From the NCBI RefSeq assembly GCF_900106975.1, contig NZ_FNNU01000005.1:248001-312000 (forward strand): a DNA stretch of 64,000 bases, read 5' to 3'. The notes beneath the pieces were generated by a model, which was given only the letters and a program-made list of their open reading frames with translations, was not told the origin of the DNA and did not search any database. Shown here piece by piece: positions 6,794 to 14,778 of this stretch. The first letter of the stretch is position 1; every line of letters starts with the position of its first letter. The position numbers and the translations under genes were made by a program. The DNA comes from Pseudomonas kuykendallii (lineage in GTDB: Bacteria > Pseudomonadota > Gammaproteobacteria > Pseudomonadales > Pseudomonadaceae).

Positions 6794-9615
6794 AAGCGCA
6801 TCCCATGGACCAGCAGATCCGCGCCGACGTGCTGCAGCGGCTCGAATCCGACTACAGCCTCAAGCGGCGCACCGGCACCGTTTTCATGCGCGGCGGCGTG
6901 TGCCCGGCCTGCGGGAAGAAGGAGCTGTACAGCAACTACGAACAGCCCTGGTTCATCAAGTGCGGCCGCGAGAGCAAGTGCGGCCAGCAGTGGCATGTGA
7001 AGGAGCTGTACCCGGACCTGTTCGACGACTGGAGCAAGCGCGCGCCGGCCACCGAGCAGCAGCCCACCGCCAGTGCCCGCGCCTACCTGGAATTCGCCCG
7101 CGGCTTCCGCCTCGAGCTGCTCGAGGGCTGGTTCAGCCAGGAACACTATTTCGACCGCGTGCTGAACATCGGCAGCGCCACTGTGCGCTTCGAGCTGGAG
7201 CACGGCGGCTATTGGGAACGGCTGATCGACCAGCCGCATCGCTTCGGCAAGCAGAAGGCACGCTTCAAGCCCGGCGCCTCCTACCGCGGCTGGTGGTGGT
7301 GCCCGCCGAGCGTCGACCTGCTGGCGGCGAAGGAAATCTGGATCGTCGAGGGCATCTTCGACGCCATTGCCCTGCTGCACCACGACATCACCGCTGTTTC
7401 CGCCATGAGCAGCAACGCCTTCCCCGAGCAGGCCCTGCTCGAGCTGGGCAAGGCGCGCGGCGGCAAACTGCCGAAGCTGGTATGGGCGCTGGACAACGAG
7501 CCCGGTGCGCACCGCTACACGCGGCGCTGGGTGCAGCAGGCGCGCAAGCTGGGCTTCACCTGCGAGGCTGCGCAGATCCCGCAGCACGACGGTCGCAAGG
7601 TCGACTGGAACGATCTGCACCAGCGCTGGCAGTTCATCGACGACGCGGAGAAGCGCGCCGATTGCATCAAGGCCGACATCGACGAAGCCCGGCACCACGG
7701 GGCCCTGCTCATCGCGGAGAGCGCCAGCGAGAAGGCCCTGCTGATGTACGACTGGAAGGAGCGCCAGGAATTTCACTTCGGCTTCGACAACCGTCTCTAC
7801 TGGTTCAAGCTGGACCTGGAGAAATACAACAAGGCCATCCAGGGCCTGGAGTCGAGCGAGCACCAGGACGACCAACTGCTGAACGATCGGCAGATGCGCG
7901 AGAAGGCCCTGCGCCAGTCGGGCGGCGTGGTCGAAATCGCCAACTGCTACCCCCAGGCCCTGTATTTCCAGGCCAACACCGTCACCGACGAGAGCTGGTA
8001 CTACTTCCGCGTGGATTTCCCCCACGGCGGCGCCAGCGTGAAGAACACCTTCACCGGCGGCCAGGTGGCAGCGGCGAGCGAGTTCAAGAAGCGCCTGCTG
8101 GGCATGGCCGCCGGCGCCGTGTTCACCGGCAGCGGCCAGCAGCTCGACAAGATCCTGAAAGACCAGCTCTACGCCATCAAAACGGTGCAGACGATCGACT
8201 TCGTCGGCTACAGCAAGGAATTCCGCTGCTATGTGTTCGGCGACGTGGCCATCAAGGATGGCGCCGTCGTAAGCGTCAACGAAGAGGACTACTTCGAGTT
8301 CGGCCAGCTGCGCCTGAAAACCCTGCAGAAGGGCGTGCCGGTACGCATCGATCAGCAGGGCAAGGGCTACGACAACGAGTGGCTCGCCCTGCTGTGGACC
8401 TGCTTCCGCGCCCAGGGCGTGGTGGCGCTGGCGTTCTGGTTCGGTTCGCTGTTCGCCGAGCAGATCCGCGCCAAGTACCAGTCCTTCCCCTTCCTCGAGG
8501 CGACTGGTGAAGCCGGCGCCGGCAAGACCACGCTGCTTAACCTGCTCTGGAAGCTGCTCGGCCGGTCCGGTTACGAAGGCTTCGACCCGTCCAAGTCCAC
8601 CAAGGCCGGGCGCTCGCGCCTGATGGGCCAGGTCTCCGCCATGCCTGTGGTGCTGCTCGAATCCGACCGTAGCGGCGGCGACGACAAGGCCCACGCGAAA
8701 ACCTTCGACTGGGACGAGCTGAAGGACTACTTCGGCGGCGGCACGCTCGCCACCAAGGGCGTTAAAACCGCAGGTAACGAGACCTACGAACCGCCGTTCC
8801 GCGGGACCATCGCCATCAGCCAGAACGCCCCGGTGGTCGCCTCCGAGGCGATCATGACGCGGATCTGCAAGCTCCACTTCGTGCGCCCCAACGTCACCCC
8901 GGAAAGCCGCGTAGCCGCCGACCGCCTCACTGCGCTGGACGGCGACACCCTCAGCCACTTCCTGCTGCGGGCGCTGAAGGCCGAAGCCGAGGTGCTCAAG
9001 CAGTTCGACGAGCGCGTGCCCACCCACGAAGCGCGCCTGCGCCGCTTGCACAGCCACTGCATCGCCTGCGATGCCCAGTACCCGAAGACGGCCAGCGAAA
9101 ACGACGCCTGCCCGGCCTGCGGCAATACCCTGCGCGGCTACATCCGCGTCGAGCGGATCATCAAGAACCACGCCCAGCTGCTGGCCCTGCTCGACGCGCT
9201 GCGTCTGGTGTCGCCGCTCAGCGACGCCCAGGTCAGCGCCACCATGCGCTGCATCATCGAAATGGCCCTGGAGCGCCAGGCGGCCATCAGTGCCGACCAC
9301 CCGGTGGTGGCCGAATTCTGGGAGGTCTTCGACTACCTGGAAGGGCTGGACGCGGAGGGCCCGGTGGTGAACCACAGCAAGAAAGACGGGCTGATCGCCA
9401 TCAACCTCAACGAGTTCGCCGAGCGCGCCGCCGAGCACCGCCAGCGCCTGGCCGACGTGCCCGAGCTGCGCGAGCGCCTCAAGGACAGCCGCAGCCGCAA
9501 ATTCCTCGAAACCAACCGCGCCGTCGACTCCGCCGTGCGGAGTCACCAGGCCATGCGCCACAACCACAGCGTCACCAAATCGGCCACGGTGAAGTGCTGG
9601 ATGTTCAAGGCGTAG
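6790..9615 (+). CDS. Phage primase-helicase (zinc finger, Toprim, P-loop ATPase)
   Basis: The protein has 941 aa from the GTG that overlaps the previous stop; an ATG at 6805 would give 936 aa. An N-terminal zinc-binding region has CPACGKK and an 'IKCGRESKCGQQW' pair. A Toprim core follows with 'IWIVEGIFDAIAL' and 'LVWALDNEPG'. A Walker A motif, TGEAGAGKTTLLNL, lies in the C-terminal half, with an acidic strand (VVLLESD) after it. A second zinc ribbon (CIACDAQYP and CPACGN) sits near residue 760. It should prime and unwind the element's origin. Confidence 0.88.
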   Translation: MKAHPMDQQIRADVLQRLESDYSLKRRTGTVFMRGGVCPACGKKELYSNYEQPWFIKCGRESKCGQQWHVKELYPDLFDDWSKRAPATEQQPTASARAYLEFARGFRLELLEGWFSQEHYFDRVLNIGSATVRFELEHGGYWERLIDQPHRFGKQKARFKPGASYRGWWWCPPSVDLLAAKEIWIVEGIFDAIALLHHDITAVSAMSSNAFPEQALLELGKARGGKLPKLVWALDNEPGAHRYTRRWVQQARKLGFTCEAAQIPQHDGRKVDWNDLHQRWQFIDDAEKRADCIKADIDEARHHGALLIAESASEKALLMYDWKERQEFHFGFDNRLYWFKLDLEKYNKAIQGLESSEHQDDQLLNDRQMREKALRQSGGVVEIANCYPQALYFQANTVTDESWYYFRVDFPHGGASVKNTFTGGQVAAASEFKKRLLGMAAGAVFTGSGQQLDKILKDQLYAIKTVQTIDFVGYSKEFRCYVFGDVAIKDGAVVSVNEEDYFEFGQLRLKTLQKGVPVRIDQQGKGYDNEWLALLWTCFRAQGVVALAFWFGSLFAEQIRAKYQSFPFLEATGEAGAGKTTLLNLLWKLLGRSGYEGFDPSKSTKAGRSRLMGQVSAMPVVLLESDRSGGDDKAHAKTFDWDELKDYFGGGTLATKGVKTAGNETYEPPFRGTIAISQNAPVVASEAIMTRICKLHFVRPNVTPESRVAADRLTALDGDTLSHFLLRALKAEAEVLKQFDERVPTHEARLRRLHSHCIACDAQYPKTASENDACPACGNTLRGYIRVERIIKNHAQLLALLDALRLVSPLSDAQVSATMRCIIEMALERQAAISADHPVVAEFWEVFDYLEGLDAEGPVVNHSKKDGLIAINLNEFAERAAEHRQRLADVPELRERLKDSRSRKFLETNRAVDSAVRSHQAMRHNHSVTKSATVKCWMFKA

Positions 9616-9677
9616 GGCTGCAACCCGCGCCAATCAACGCCGGCGGCAACCGGCACACCCATGAGAGGAGAAGCACC

Positions 9678-9803
9678 ATGCAAATCGATGAAAACGCAGG
9701 AAACGGAATGGCGGGAGGGCTGGTGGCAACGCTGGCCGCCCTGCTGGTGATCGCCCTGGCCGGCGCCTCGATGCCTGACCTGATCGTCTGGCTGGCCCGT
9801 TGA
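9678..9803 (+). CDS. 41-aa single-span membrane peptide
   Basis: The product has a short acidic N-terminus (MQIDENAGNG) and one hydrophobic helix of about 22 residues (GGLVATLAALLVIALAGASM), ending in a Trp/Arg anchor. The ribosome site AGGAGAAGCACC is shared with the genes at 9868 and 10890. It lies 62 bp after the primase gene. The function is unknown; co-regulation with the larger membrane protein downstream is likely from the shared leader. Confidence 0.6.
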   Translation: MQIDENAGNGMAGGLVATLAALLVIALAGASMPDLIVWLAR

Positions 9804-9867
9804 AGGACTGAGAAATGCTGCCCGGACGCGGCAACGCCCGGGCAACCCATCCCCAAGGAGAAGCACC

Positions 9868-10830
9868 ATGCACCACCTACAACGGCACCACCGCTGGGCC
9901 TTGCTGGCAATGGTCGCCGCGCTCGCAAGCGTGACCGCCACGTCGGTGGCGCTGGCCATCGCCGCGCTGATCGAGAACGCCATGCTGGCCGTCCTGTTCG
10001 CATCCGCCGCGGTCGTCCTGGACCTGTTCAAGTACATCGCCTGGCCGCTGGCCCTTGGCCTGCTGGCGGCACGACGAACCATCTGCGCGCTGCTGATGAT
10101 GGCCTGCGCGCTCGCCCTGGGCGGCGTATCCGGCTGGGCCAGCTACGACCGGCTCTACAGCTCGATCATCACCAGCCGCGCCGAGTACCAGGCCCGCCAC
10201 GAACAGCGCAAGGCCGACCTGGTGGAACAGCGCGACGCCGACGCCGCTCGCATCGAGCAGCTCGACACCGACGCGGCCGCCGTCCACCAGCAGGCCAACG
10301 CCCTGCGCGAACGCGGCATGGTCAGCCGCGCCCTGGAGCTGGAGACAGCCGCCATGGCCCGCATCGACGCCGAACGCGAACGCGCCCAGGTGCGCAGAGA
10401 CTCCGCATCGCAAGAGCTGACCACCCTACTCGCCCGCCCGGCCAAGGCCGCAGGCCTACCCCTCGAACTGGCCACCCTGCTATGCGCCGGCTTTGCCGCC
10501 GCGCTGGAGGTTGTCCCGGCCCTGATCCTCGCCGCCCTGCGTTCCACCCCTGTCGCGGAGCGCTCCCCACTAGCCGTAACCGAGAACCGGAAACAGGCCG
10601 GGGAACGCCAGCAGGAACGAACGGAAACCGACACGGAAACAGCCGTCGCCCAGGTCCTGCCGCCCGAGCTGCAGCAGCTCATCGCCGAAGCGCAGAGCGG
10701 CGCCAAGGTGGCAGTCAGGCAGGTAGCGAAGGAACTCCAGATAGGCAGCAGCAAGGCCACCCGATTGCTGCAGCAGGCCGCTGAACTGGGCCTGCTGCAC
10801 AAGACCGCCGGCGGATACGTCGCGGCGTAA
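9868..10830 (+). CDS. Membrane protein with coiled coil and C-terminal winged-helix-like domain
   Basis: The 320-aa protein has hydrophobic stretches at about 9-34, 36-68 and 71-90, a long charged coiled coil at about 100-190 (QARHEQRKADLVEQRDADAA and on), another membrane segment at about 198-220, and a charged linker. Its last 45 residues read as a winged helix (KVAVRQVAKELQIGSSKATR, then LLQQAAELGLL and a GGYV hairpin). If that end is cytoplasmic, it could tether DNA to the membrane. I know no named family with this order. The gene uses the shared CGGCAA leader. Confidence 0.7.
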   Translation: MHHLQRHHRWALLAMVAALASVTATSVALAIAALIENAMLAVLFASAAVVLDLFKYIAWPLALGLLAARRTICALLMMACALALGGVSGWASYDRLYSSIITSRAEYQARHEQRKADLVEQRDADAARIEQLDTDAAAVHQQANALRERGMVSRALELETAAMARIDAERERAQVRRDSASQELTTLLARPAKAAGLPLELATLLCAGFAAALEVVPALILAALRSTPVAERSPLAVTENRKQAGERQQERTETDTETAVAQVLPPELQQLIAEAQSGAKVAVRQVAKELQIGSSKATRLLQQAAELGLLHKTAGGYVAA

Positions 10831-10889
10831 AAGACGGCCCCGGAGGGCGGCAACCCCCCGAGGCCTTACCAACCCCAAGGAGAAGCACC

Positions 10890-11153
10890 ATGCAAGCACA
10901 AACCCCTGAAGTCAGCGGCGCCGAGGCTACCACGAACACGTTTGCCATCGGCGATAAGGTGTCCTACGTCGGCACCAAGGCCACTGGCCGCGGCTTCCGC
11001 ATCAGTGCCCGAGAAGGCGAAGTAGTTGCGGTCACTGATCACCTTGTTCTGATCAAGGCACGCAACGGTCAGGCCGTTCACGTGCATGCCGCCAACGTCA
11101 CCCCCATCGGGCAACCCAACGCCCTCACCCGCGCGCTGATGGGGAGCAACTGA
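10890..11153 (+). CDS. Hypothetical phage protein, small beta-barrel-like
   Basis: The 87-aa protein has a disordered start and then alternating beta strands with conserved-looking turns (AIGDKVSYVGTKATGRGF, REGEVVAVTDHLVLIKARNG, QAVHVHAANVTPIG). This resembles KOW/SH3-like small barrels, but no family is assigned. It is the third gene with the CGGCAA hairpin and AGGAGAAGCACC leader. One base separates it from the next gene. Confidence 0.6.
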   Translation: MQAQTPEVSGAEATTNTFAIGDKVSYVGTKATGRGFRISAREGEVVAVTDHLVLIKARNGQAVHVHAANVTPIGQPNALTRALMGSN

Positions 11154-11154
11154 C

Positions 11155-11751
11155 ATGGCCTACTACTTCTACAAGTCGTCCGCTCCGGCCACCGTCGCCG
11201 TGCTCCTCGAGCTTGCTGCCGCGAAAGAAGAACTCCGCGCAGGTCTGGATCGGCTCGGCAAGCTGTTCGGCGGCAAGGTCGCCGGCATGCACGACATTGA
11301 CTCGAACTTCGCCGGCGGCTTGATGCTACCCGCCAGCGACGAGTTGACCTTTCACTGGCGCCAACCGGACGACCACGGCTACCGGCACCTGCGCAGCGCA
11401 GTGAAGCTGCCCAAGGGCATGCCGAAGGAGGAACGCGCCGCCTACCGCGAAGAGCATAAGCGCCTGCTGACCCTCTGGCGTGAGAACTGCCCGCCGCTGC
11501 TGAGCAGGCATCGCTACTGGGAGCGCCTCGGTGTCAACACCGGCAACCTGTTGCTGTGCGGCGGCCTAATGTTCGAGCACGCCGGCGTTGCCTACTTCCA
11601 CCTCGGGTTCCAGATCGACCAGGCCAACCACTTGGCGAACGTCGCCGCCGGTCGGCCGTCGTCCGGCTGGATCGAGGGCGCCATCGAGATCGTCCCCAGC
11701 GAATACGAAAAAGCCCGCGCCGCCAAGAATGCGGAGGTGTCCCGTGGCTGA
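11155..11751 (+). CDS. Hypothetical phage protein, 198 aa
   Basis: The family is not recognised. The N-terminal part looks alpha/beta (YYFYKSSAPATVAVLLELAA, then a helix ending LGKLFGG). The middle is basic and helical (PKGMPKEERAAYREEHKRLL), and a GNLLLCGGLMFEHAGVAYFH segment is beta-rich. It overlaps the next small gene by 8 bp and belongs to a tightly packed series through the integrase, where each gene overlaps or touches the next. Confidence 0.6.
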   Translation: MAYYFYKSSAPATVAVLLELAAAKEELRAGLDRLGKLFGGKVAGMHDIDSNFAGGLMLPASDELTFHWRQPDDHGYRHLRSAVKLPKGMPKEERAAYREEHKRLLTLWRENCPPLLSRHRYWERLGVNTGNLLLCGGLMFEHAGVAYFHLGFQIDQANHLANVAAGRPSSGWIEGAIEIVPSEYEKARAAKNAEVSRG

Positions 11752-11950
11752 CACACGCACCCGTCCAACCATGGCCAGCAAAGCACTGGACCTGCCGCAC
11801 ATCTGCGACGTGTGCGGCAAGGCCCGCGCCACCCGCAAGCACCGCGCCTGCAGCCGTATTCGCCAGCAACGCAAGAATCTGGAGTGGGCCGCCTTCATGG
11901 CCGAGCGTGCCGCTATCCGCCAAGCGAAGGAGCGCCGCTATGCTCGTTAA
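11744..11950 (+). CDS. Small Cys-containing basic protein, 68 aa
   Basis: The GTG start at 11744 overlaps the previous gene, and the stop overlaps the methyltransferase start by 11 bp. A CDVCGKARATRKHRACSRIR segment (about 22-41) gives a C-x2-C pair and a later Cys with basic residues, which could bind zinc and nucleic acid. The rest is a basic helix (FMAERAAIRQAKERRYAR). No family is assigned. Its tight coupling suggests it is translated with the cytosine methyltransferase. Confidence 0.55.
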   Translation: MADTRTRPTMASKALDLPHICDVCGKARATRKHRACSRIRQQRKNLEWAAFMAERAAIRQAKERRYAR

Positions 11951-13670
11951 GCGCACCTACAAACACTTCGGGTTCTGCTGCGGCCTGGGTTCCGGTGCCG
12001 CCGGTTTCAACGACAGCTCACTGCAGATCGCCAACATGCTGGGTAGCTGGCGTTGCATCGGTGGAGTCGATATCGACGCCGCCGGCCTGGCGGACTTCGA
12101 AGAGTTCACCGGCACCAAGGGCACCCTGCTCGATCTATTCACCCGCGAGCAGTACATCGCGTTTCACGGCGAGGAACCGCCCGCAGGCTGGAAGGAAGCC
12201 ACGCTCGACGACATCCGCCGGGCAGCCAACAACGAAGACCCAGATGGCGTATTCATCAGCAGCCCCTGCAAGGGGGCGTCTGGCCTGCTACCTGAGTCGA
12301 TGAGCCTCACACCGAAGTACATGGCCTTGAACGAGCTGACGCTGCGCTGCGTCTGGCTGATGCTGGAGGCCTGGCAACACCGACCGGTCAAGCTGATCGT
12401 CTTCGAGAACGTCCCGCGGTTGGCATCACGTGGTCGCTACTTGCTCGACCAGATCGTCCAGCTGTTCAGGCATTACGGCTACGCCGTGGAAGAAACCGTG
12501 CACGACTGCGGCAAGATTGCCGGGCTGGCACAGAGCCGTCCGCGCTTCCTGCTGGTGGCCCGCCACGTCGAGAGCGTGCCGGCATTCCTGTATCAACCGC
12601 AGACCCACAGCCTGCGCGGCGTCGGCGAAATCCTCAACCGCATGCCCATGCCTGGCGATATCGACCTCGCTGGCCCGATGCACCGCGTTCCAGCGCTGCA
12701 CTGGAAAACATGGGTTCGGCTTGCCCTCGTCGAACCGGGTAAGGACTGGCGGTCGCTCAACCGCCTGACGATCGAGGACGGCTACCTGCGCGACCTAATC
12801 ATCGTCCCGGAATACCAGGCGGGGTACCTGGGAGTGCATGGCTGGGGCGACAGCACCGGCACCATCGCCGGTCGCAACGGCCCAACCAACGGTGCGTTTT
12901 CTGTCGCGGACCCTCGCCCAGCCAGCAAGGCGGAATACTCACAGTACGGCGTGATTCCCTGGGATCGTCATTCCGGCGTGGTGACTGGCCAGCGCAGCCC
13001 AGGGCAAGGCCCGTTCAGCGTGGCCGACCCGCGCCCGGACTGGAACCGCCACTCCGGAAACTTTCGCGTGGTGCCATTTGATCGCCATGCAGGCACCATC
13101 ATCGCCGGCGGCAAGGGCGTGCAAGGTGGCTGGCAGTCGGTCGCCGACCCGCGTGTCCTCAATCGCAAGAAGGGCGACGCCTACCTCACCGGCGGCCACT
13201 ACGGCGTAGTCGACTGGGGAAGCTCGGCCGGCGCCGTATCCGCCAGCGCACGCCACGACAACGGCCGCTGGTCAGTTGCAGACACTCGCCTGCCTGCCTC
13301 CAACGACCGTCTGGCTTGCGTCATCCGCAGCCCGCACGACACCTGGAACCGGCCGTTCACCACCCTGGAACTGGCCGCGCTGCAATCCATGTTCGACCCT
13401 GAGGACATTTGGCAGCCCAACGACGAAACCAGCGCCCTGGAGCTGGTCGGTAAGCAGTTCATCCTGCATGGCAGCAACGACGGCGCCTGGCGCGAACGCA
13501 TCGGCAACGCCGTACCCCGCAAGGCGGGCAAGGCAATCGCCAACGTGATGCTCAGCACCCTGATGCTTTCCGAAATGGGCGAGACCTTCACCCTCAACAA
13601 CATGCCGGTCTGGTGCCGCCCCCTGGCTATGGCAATCAGCCTGAGCCGCCTGGAGGTGGCCCATGGCTGA
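11940..13670 (+). CDS. C5-cytosine DNA methyltransferase with repeated central region
   Basis: The protein has 576 aa. Motif I-like GFCCGLGSGAAGF (11-23), the catalytic SSPCKG (Cys110), ENVPR (156-160), QSRPRF (198-203), a motif IX-like RPFTTLELAALQ (471-482) and IGNAVP (521-526) identify the family. Between QSRPRF and motif IX, where target recognition normally lies, are four copies of a 'S/A-G-T/V-I/V-x(n)-G-x-x-SVADPR' unit at about 304-326, 344-366, 383-405 and 429-450. No cognate restriction enzyme is visible. It likely protects or marks the element's DNA. Confidence 0.88.
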   Translation: MLVKRTYKHFGFCCGLGSGAAGFNDSSLQIANMLGSWRCIGGVDIDAAGLADFEEFTGTKGTLLDLFTREQYIAFHGEEPPAGWKEATLDDIRRAANNEDPDGVFISSPCKGASGLLPESMSLTPKYMALNELTLRCVWLMLEAWQHRPVKLIVFENVPRLASRGRYLLDQIVQLFRHYGYAVEETVHDCGKIAGLAQSRPRFLLVARHVESVPAFLYQPQTHSLRGVGEILNRMPMPGDIDLAGPMHRVPALHWKTWVRLALVEPGKDWRSLNRLTIEDGYLRDLIIVPEYQAGYLGVHGWGDSTGTIAGRNGPTNGAFSVADPRPASKAEYSQYGVIPWDRHSGVVTGQRSPGQGPFSVADPRPDWNRHSGNFRVVPFDRHAGTIIAGGKGVQGGWQSVADPRVLNRKKGDAYLTGGHYGVVDWGSSAGAVSASARHDNGRWSVADTRLPASNDRLACVIRSPHDTWNRPFTTLELAALQSMFDPEDIWQPNDETSALELVGKQFILHGSNDGAWRERIGNAVPRKAGKAIANVMLSTLMLSEMGETFTLNNMPVWCRPLAMAISLSRLEVAHG

Positions 13671-14289
13671 CCTCTTCTACCTGCAGGACAGCCGCAGCAA
13701 CGTCGGCAGCCGGGCGATGTTCTGGCGCGACGGCGGTGGCTACACCTCGAACCTAGACGACGCCGAGCAGTTCACCCGCGAGGCTGCGGTCAAGCAGTAC
13801 GAGTGCCGCGATACCGACCTCCCTTGGCCGGCGGATTACGTCCGCGCCCGGGCAGAGGTCGGAGTCGGCTGTCAGTACCTCACCAGGTCGGAAGCCGAGG
13901 CCTACCGCAACGAGGACGGCCGCGTATATGTGGCCTACGCGCGCGAGTGGGACGGAAACGACCTAGTATGGCGCGGCGGCAAGGGCCCAACCGCCAACCT
14001 GGACGACGCGATCCACCCAGGGGCGGCAGATGCCGCTGGGTACCTGGCCCAGGGCTTCGAGCTGTGGCCGTGCGGCTACATCGCCGAGCGCTCCCGCCCG
14101 GTAGTCCGCGCCAGCCTGCTCGAACACAAGCAGGCGCTGCGCTCGGTCGGCCTCAAGCTGCCCAAGCTCCAGCGCCCGCGATATCGCAGCTACAGCACCC
14201 GGCTCAACTGCGAAGGCTGCGGCCGCTTCCTGAGCGAACGCCAGCGCTTCCAGGACTGCTCGAACTGCGGCGCGAGGAATGCACCATGA
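13663..14289 (+). CDS. Hypothetical phage protein with internal duplication and zinc ribbon
   Basis: The 208-aa protein overlaps the methyltransferase by 8 bp. Two segments look duplicated: FWRDGGGYTSNLDDAEQFTR near the start and LVWRGGKGPTANLDDAIHPG in the middle. Each is followed by an alanine-rich helix and a 'P-W-P'/'L-W-P-C' turn. The C-terminus has CEGCGRFLSERQRFQDCSNC, a C-x2-C / C-x2-C zinc ribbon. The function is unknown; the ribbon suggests nucleic-acid or protein contact. Confidence 0.65.
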   Translation: MADLFYLQDSRSNVGSRAMFWRDGGGYTSNLDDAEQFTREAAVKQYECRDTDLPWPADYVRARAEVGVGCQYLTRSEAEAYRNEDGRVYVAYAREWDGNDLVWRGGKGPTANLDDAIHPGAADAAGYLAQGFELWPCGYIAERSRPVVRASLLEHKQALRSVGLKLPKLQRPRYRSYSTRLNCEGCGRFLSERQRFQDCSNCGARNAP

Positions 14290-14528
14290 GCCGGATCGTC
14301 ATCACGTCGGGCCGGCGTTATGGCAAGGCCTTGCAGCTGCTGTACGACTACGCCACCGAGAACGGCTGGCAGGCTCAACGCACAAACGGTGGCCACCTGC
14401 GCTGGCTCAAGCCAGGGCGGCCGATCATCCACACCAGCAGCACGCCGAGCGATCGGCGCGCCTGGCTGAACGCCTTGGCGATGCTCCGCTGGGCAGACCG
14501 GCAACCGGTGGAGGTGGCCCATGTCTGA
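14286..14528 (+). CDS. HicA-like small protein
   Basis: The 80-aa protein has the outline of the HicA fold: an N-terminal helix (GKALQLLYDYATENGWQ), a strand with a central NGGHLRWLKPG segment in place of the 'G-S-H-x-x-F/Y' of HicA toxins, then a P-x-(S/T) turn and a closing helix (DRRAWLNALAMLRWA). A HicB antitoxin is not present: the next gene is a small Cys-rich protein. It may be an RNA-binding protein with a HicA-like fold rather than a toxin. Confidence 0.5.
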   Translation: MSRIVITSGRRYGKALQLLYDYATENGWQAQRTNGGHLRWLKPGRPIIHTSSTPSDRRAWLNALAMLRWADRQPVEVAHV

Positions 14529-14778
14529 ATGTCGCTTCTGCGCGGGCAGCGGCTGCCAGGCCTGCAGCTACACCGGGCAGGAAGCGATCCTGCACCAGAT
14601 AGGCATGCTGCTTGACTTCCGCGCCGAAGGCCCTGCCGTGTCGCTCGACGAAGCCCATCACCAGGCCAAGCTACTCAGCCTGGCCGACTGGCACACGCCG
14701 ATTGGCGTGTGGGCCGACCCGGCGGGAGCCAACGAGTTGGTCGAGATCTGGTATCAGGGGAGGCCGTACCGTGGCTGA
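14521..14778 (+). CDS. Small Cys-rich (DnaJ-type zinc motif) protein, 85 aa
   Basis: The N-terminus, CRFCAGSGCQAC, resembles half of a DnaJ-type zinc centre (C-x2-C-x-G-x-G-C-x-x-C). The remaining 65 residues have a helical segment (SLDEAHHQAKLLSLADWH) and a beta-like end (ELVEIWYQGRPYRG). The gene overlaps its neighbours on both sides by 8 bp. The function is unknown. Confidence 0.6.
   Translation: MSECRFCAGSGCQACSYTGQEAILHQIGMLLDFRAEGPAVSLDEAHHQAKLLSLADWHTPIGVWADPAGANELVEIWYQGRPYRG

Larger units (their letters stand above)
9639..10889 (+). repeat. Three reiterated leaders: CGGCAA-loop hairpin plus AGGAGAAGCACC ribosome site
   Basis: The genes at 9678, 9868 and 10890 each follow the same arrangement. 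A hairpin has loop CGGCAA: stem 9639-9643/9650-9654; stem 9819-9825/9838-9844 with an inner CG/CG clamp; and stem 10836-10847/10854-10865 with two mismatches. About 11-12 nt later comes AGGAGAAGCACC directly before the ATG (9666-9677, 9856-9867, 10878-10889). The stems differ in sequence while the loop and the ribosome site are constant, which suggests conserved RNA structure. Confidence 0.75.

Noticed and set aside
6718-9633. A 971-codon open frame opposite the primase-helicase
   Set aside because: It is a shadow of a GC-rich gene: long antisense frames arise from G/C third positions. The product is Val/Ala/Gly/His-rich with no domain, and the sense strand has full primase motifs.
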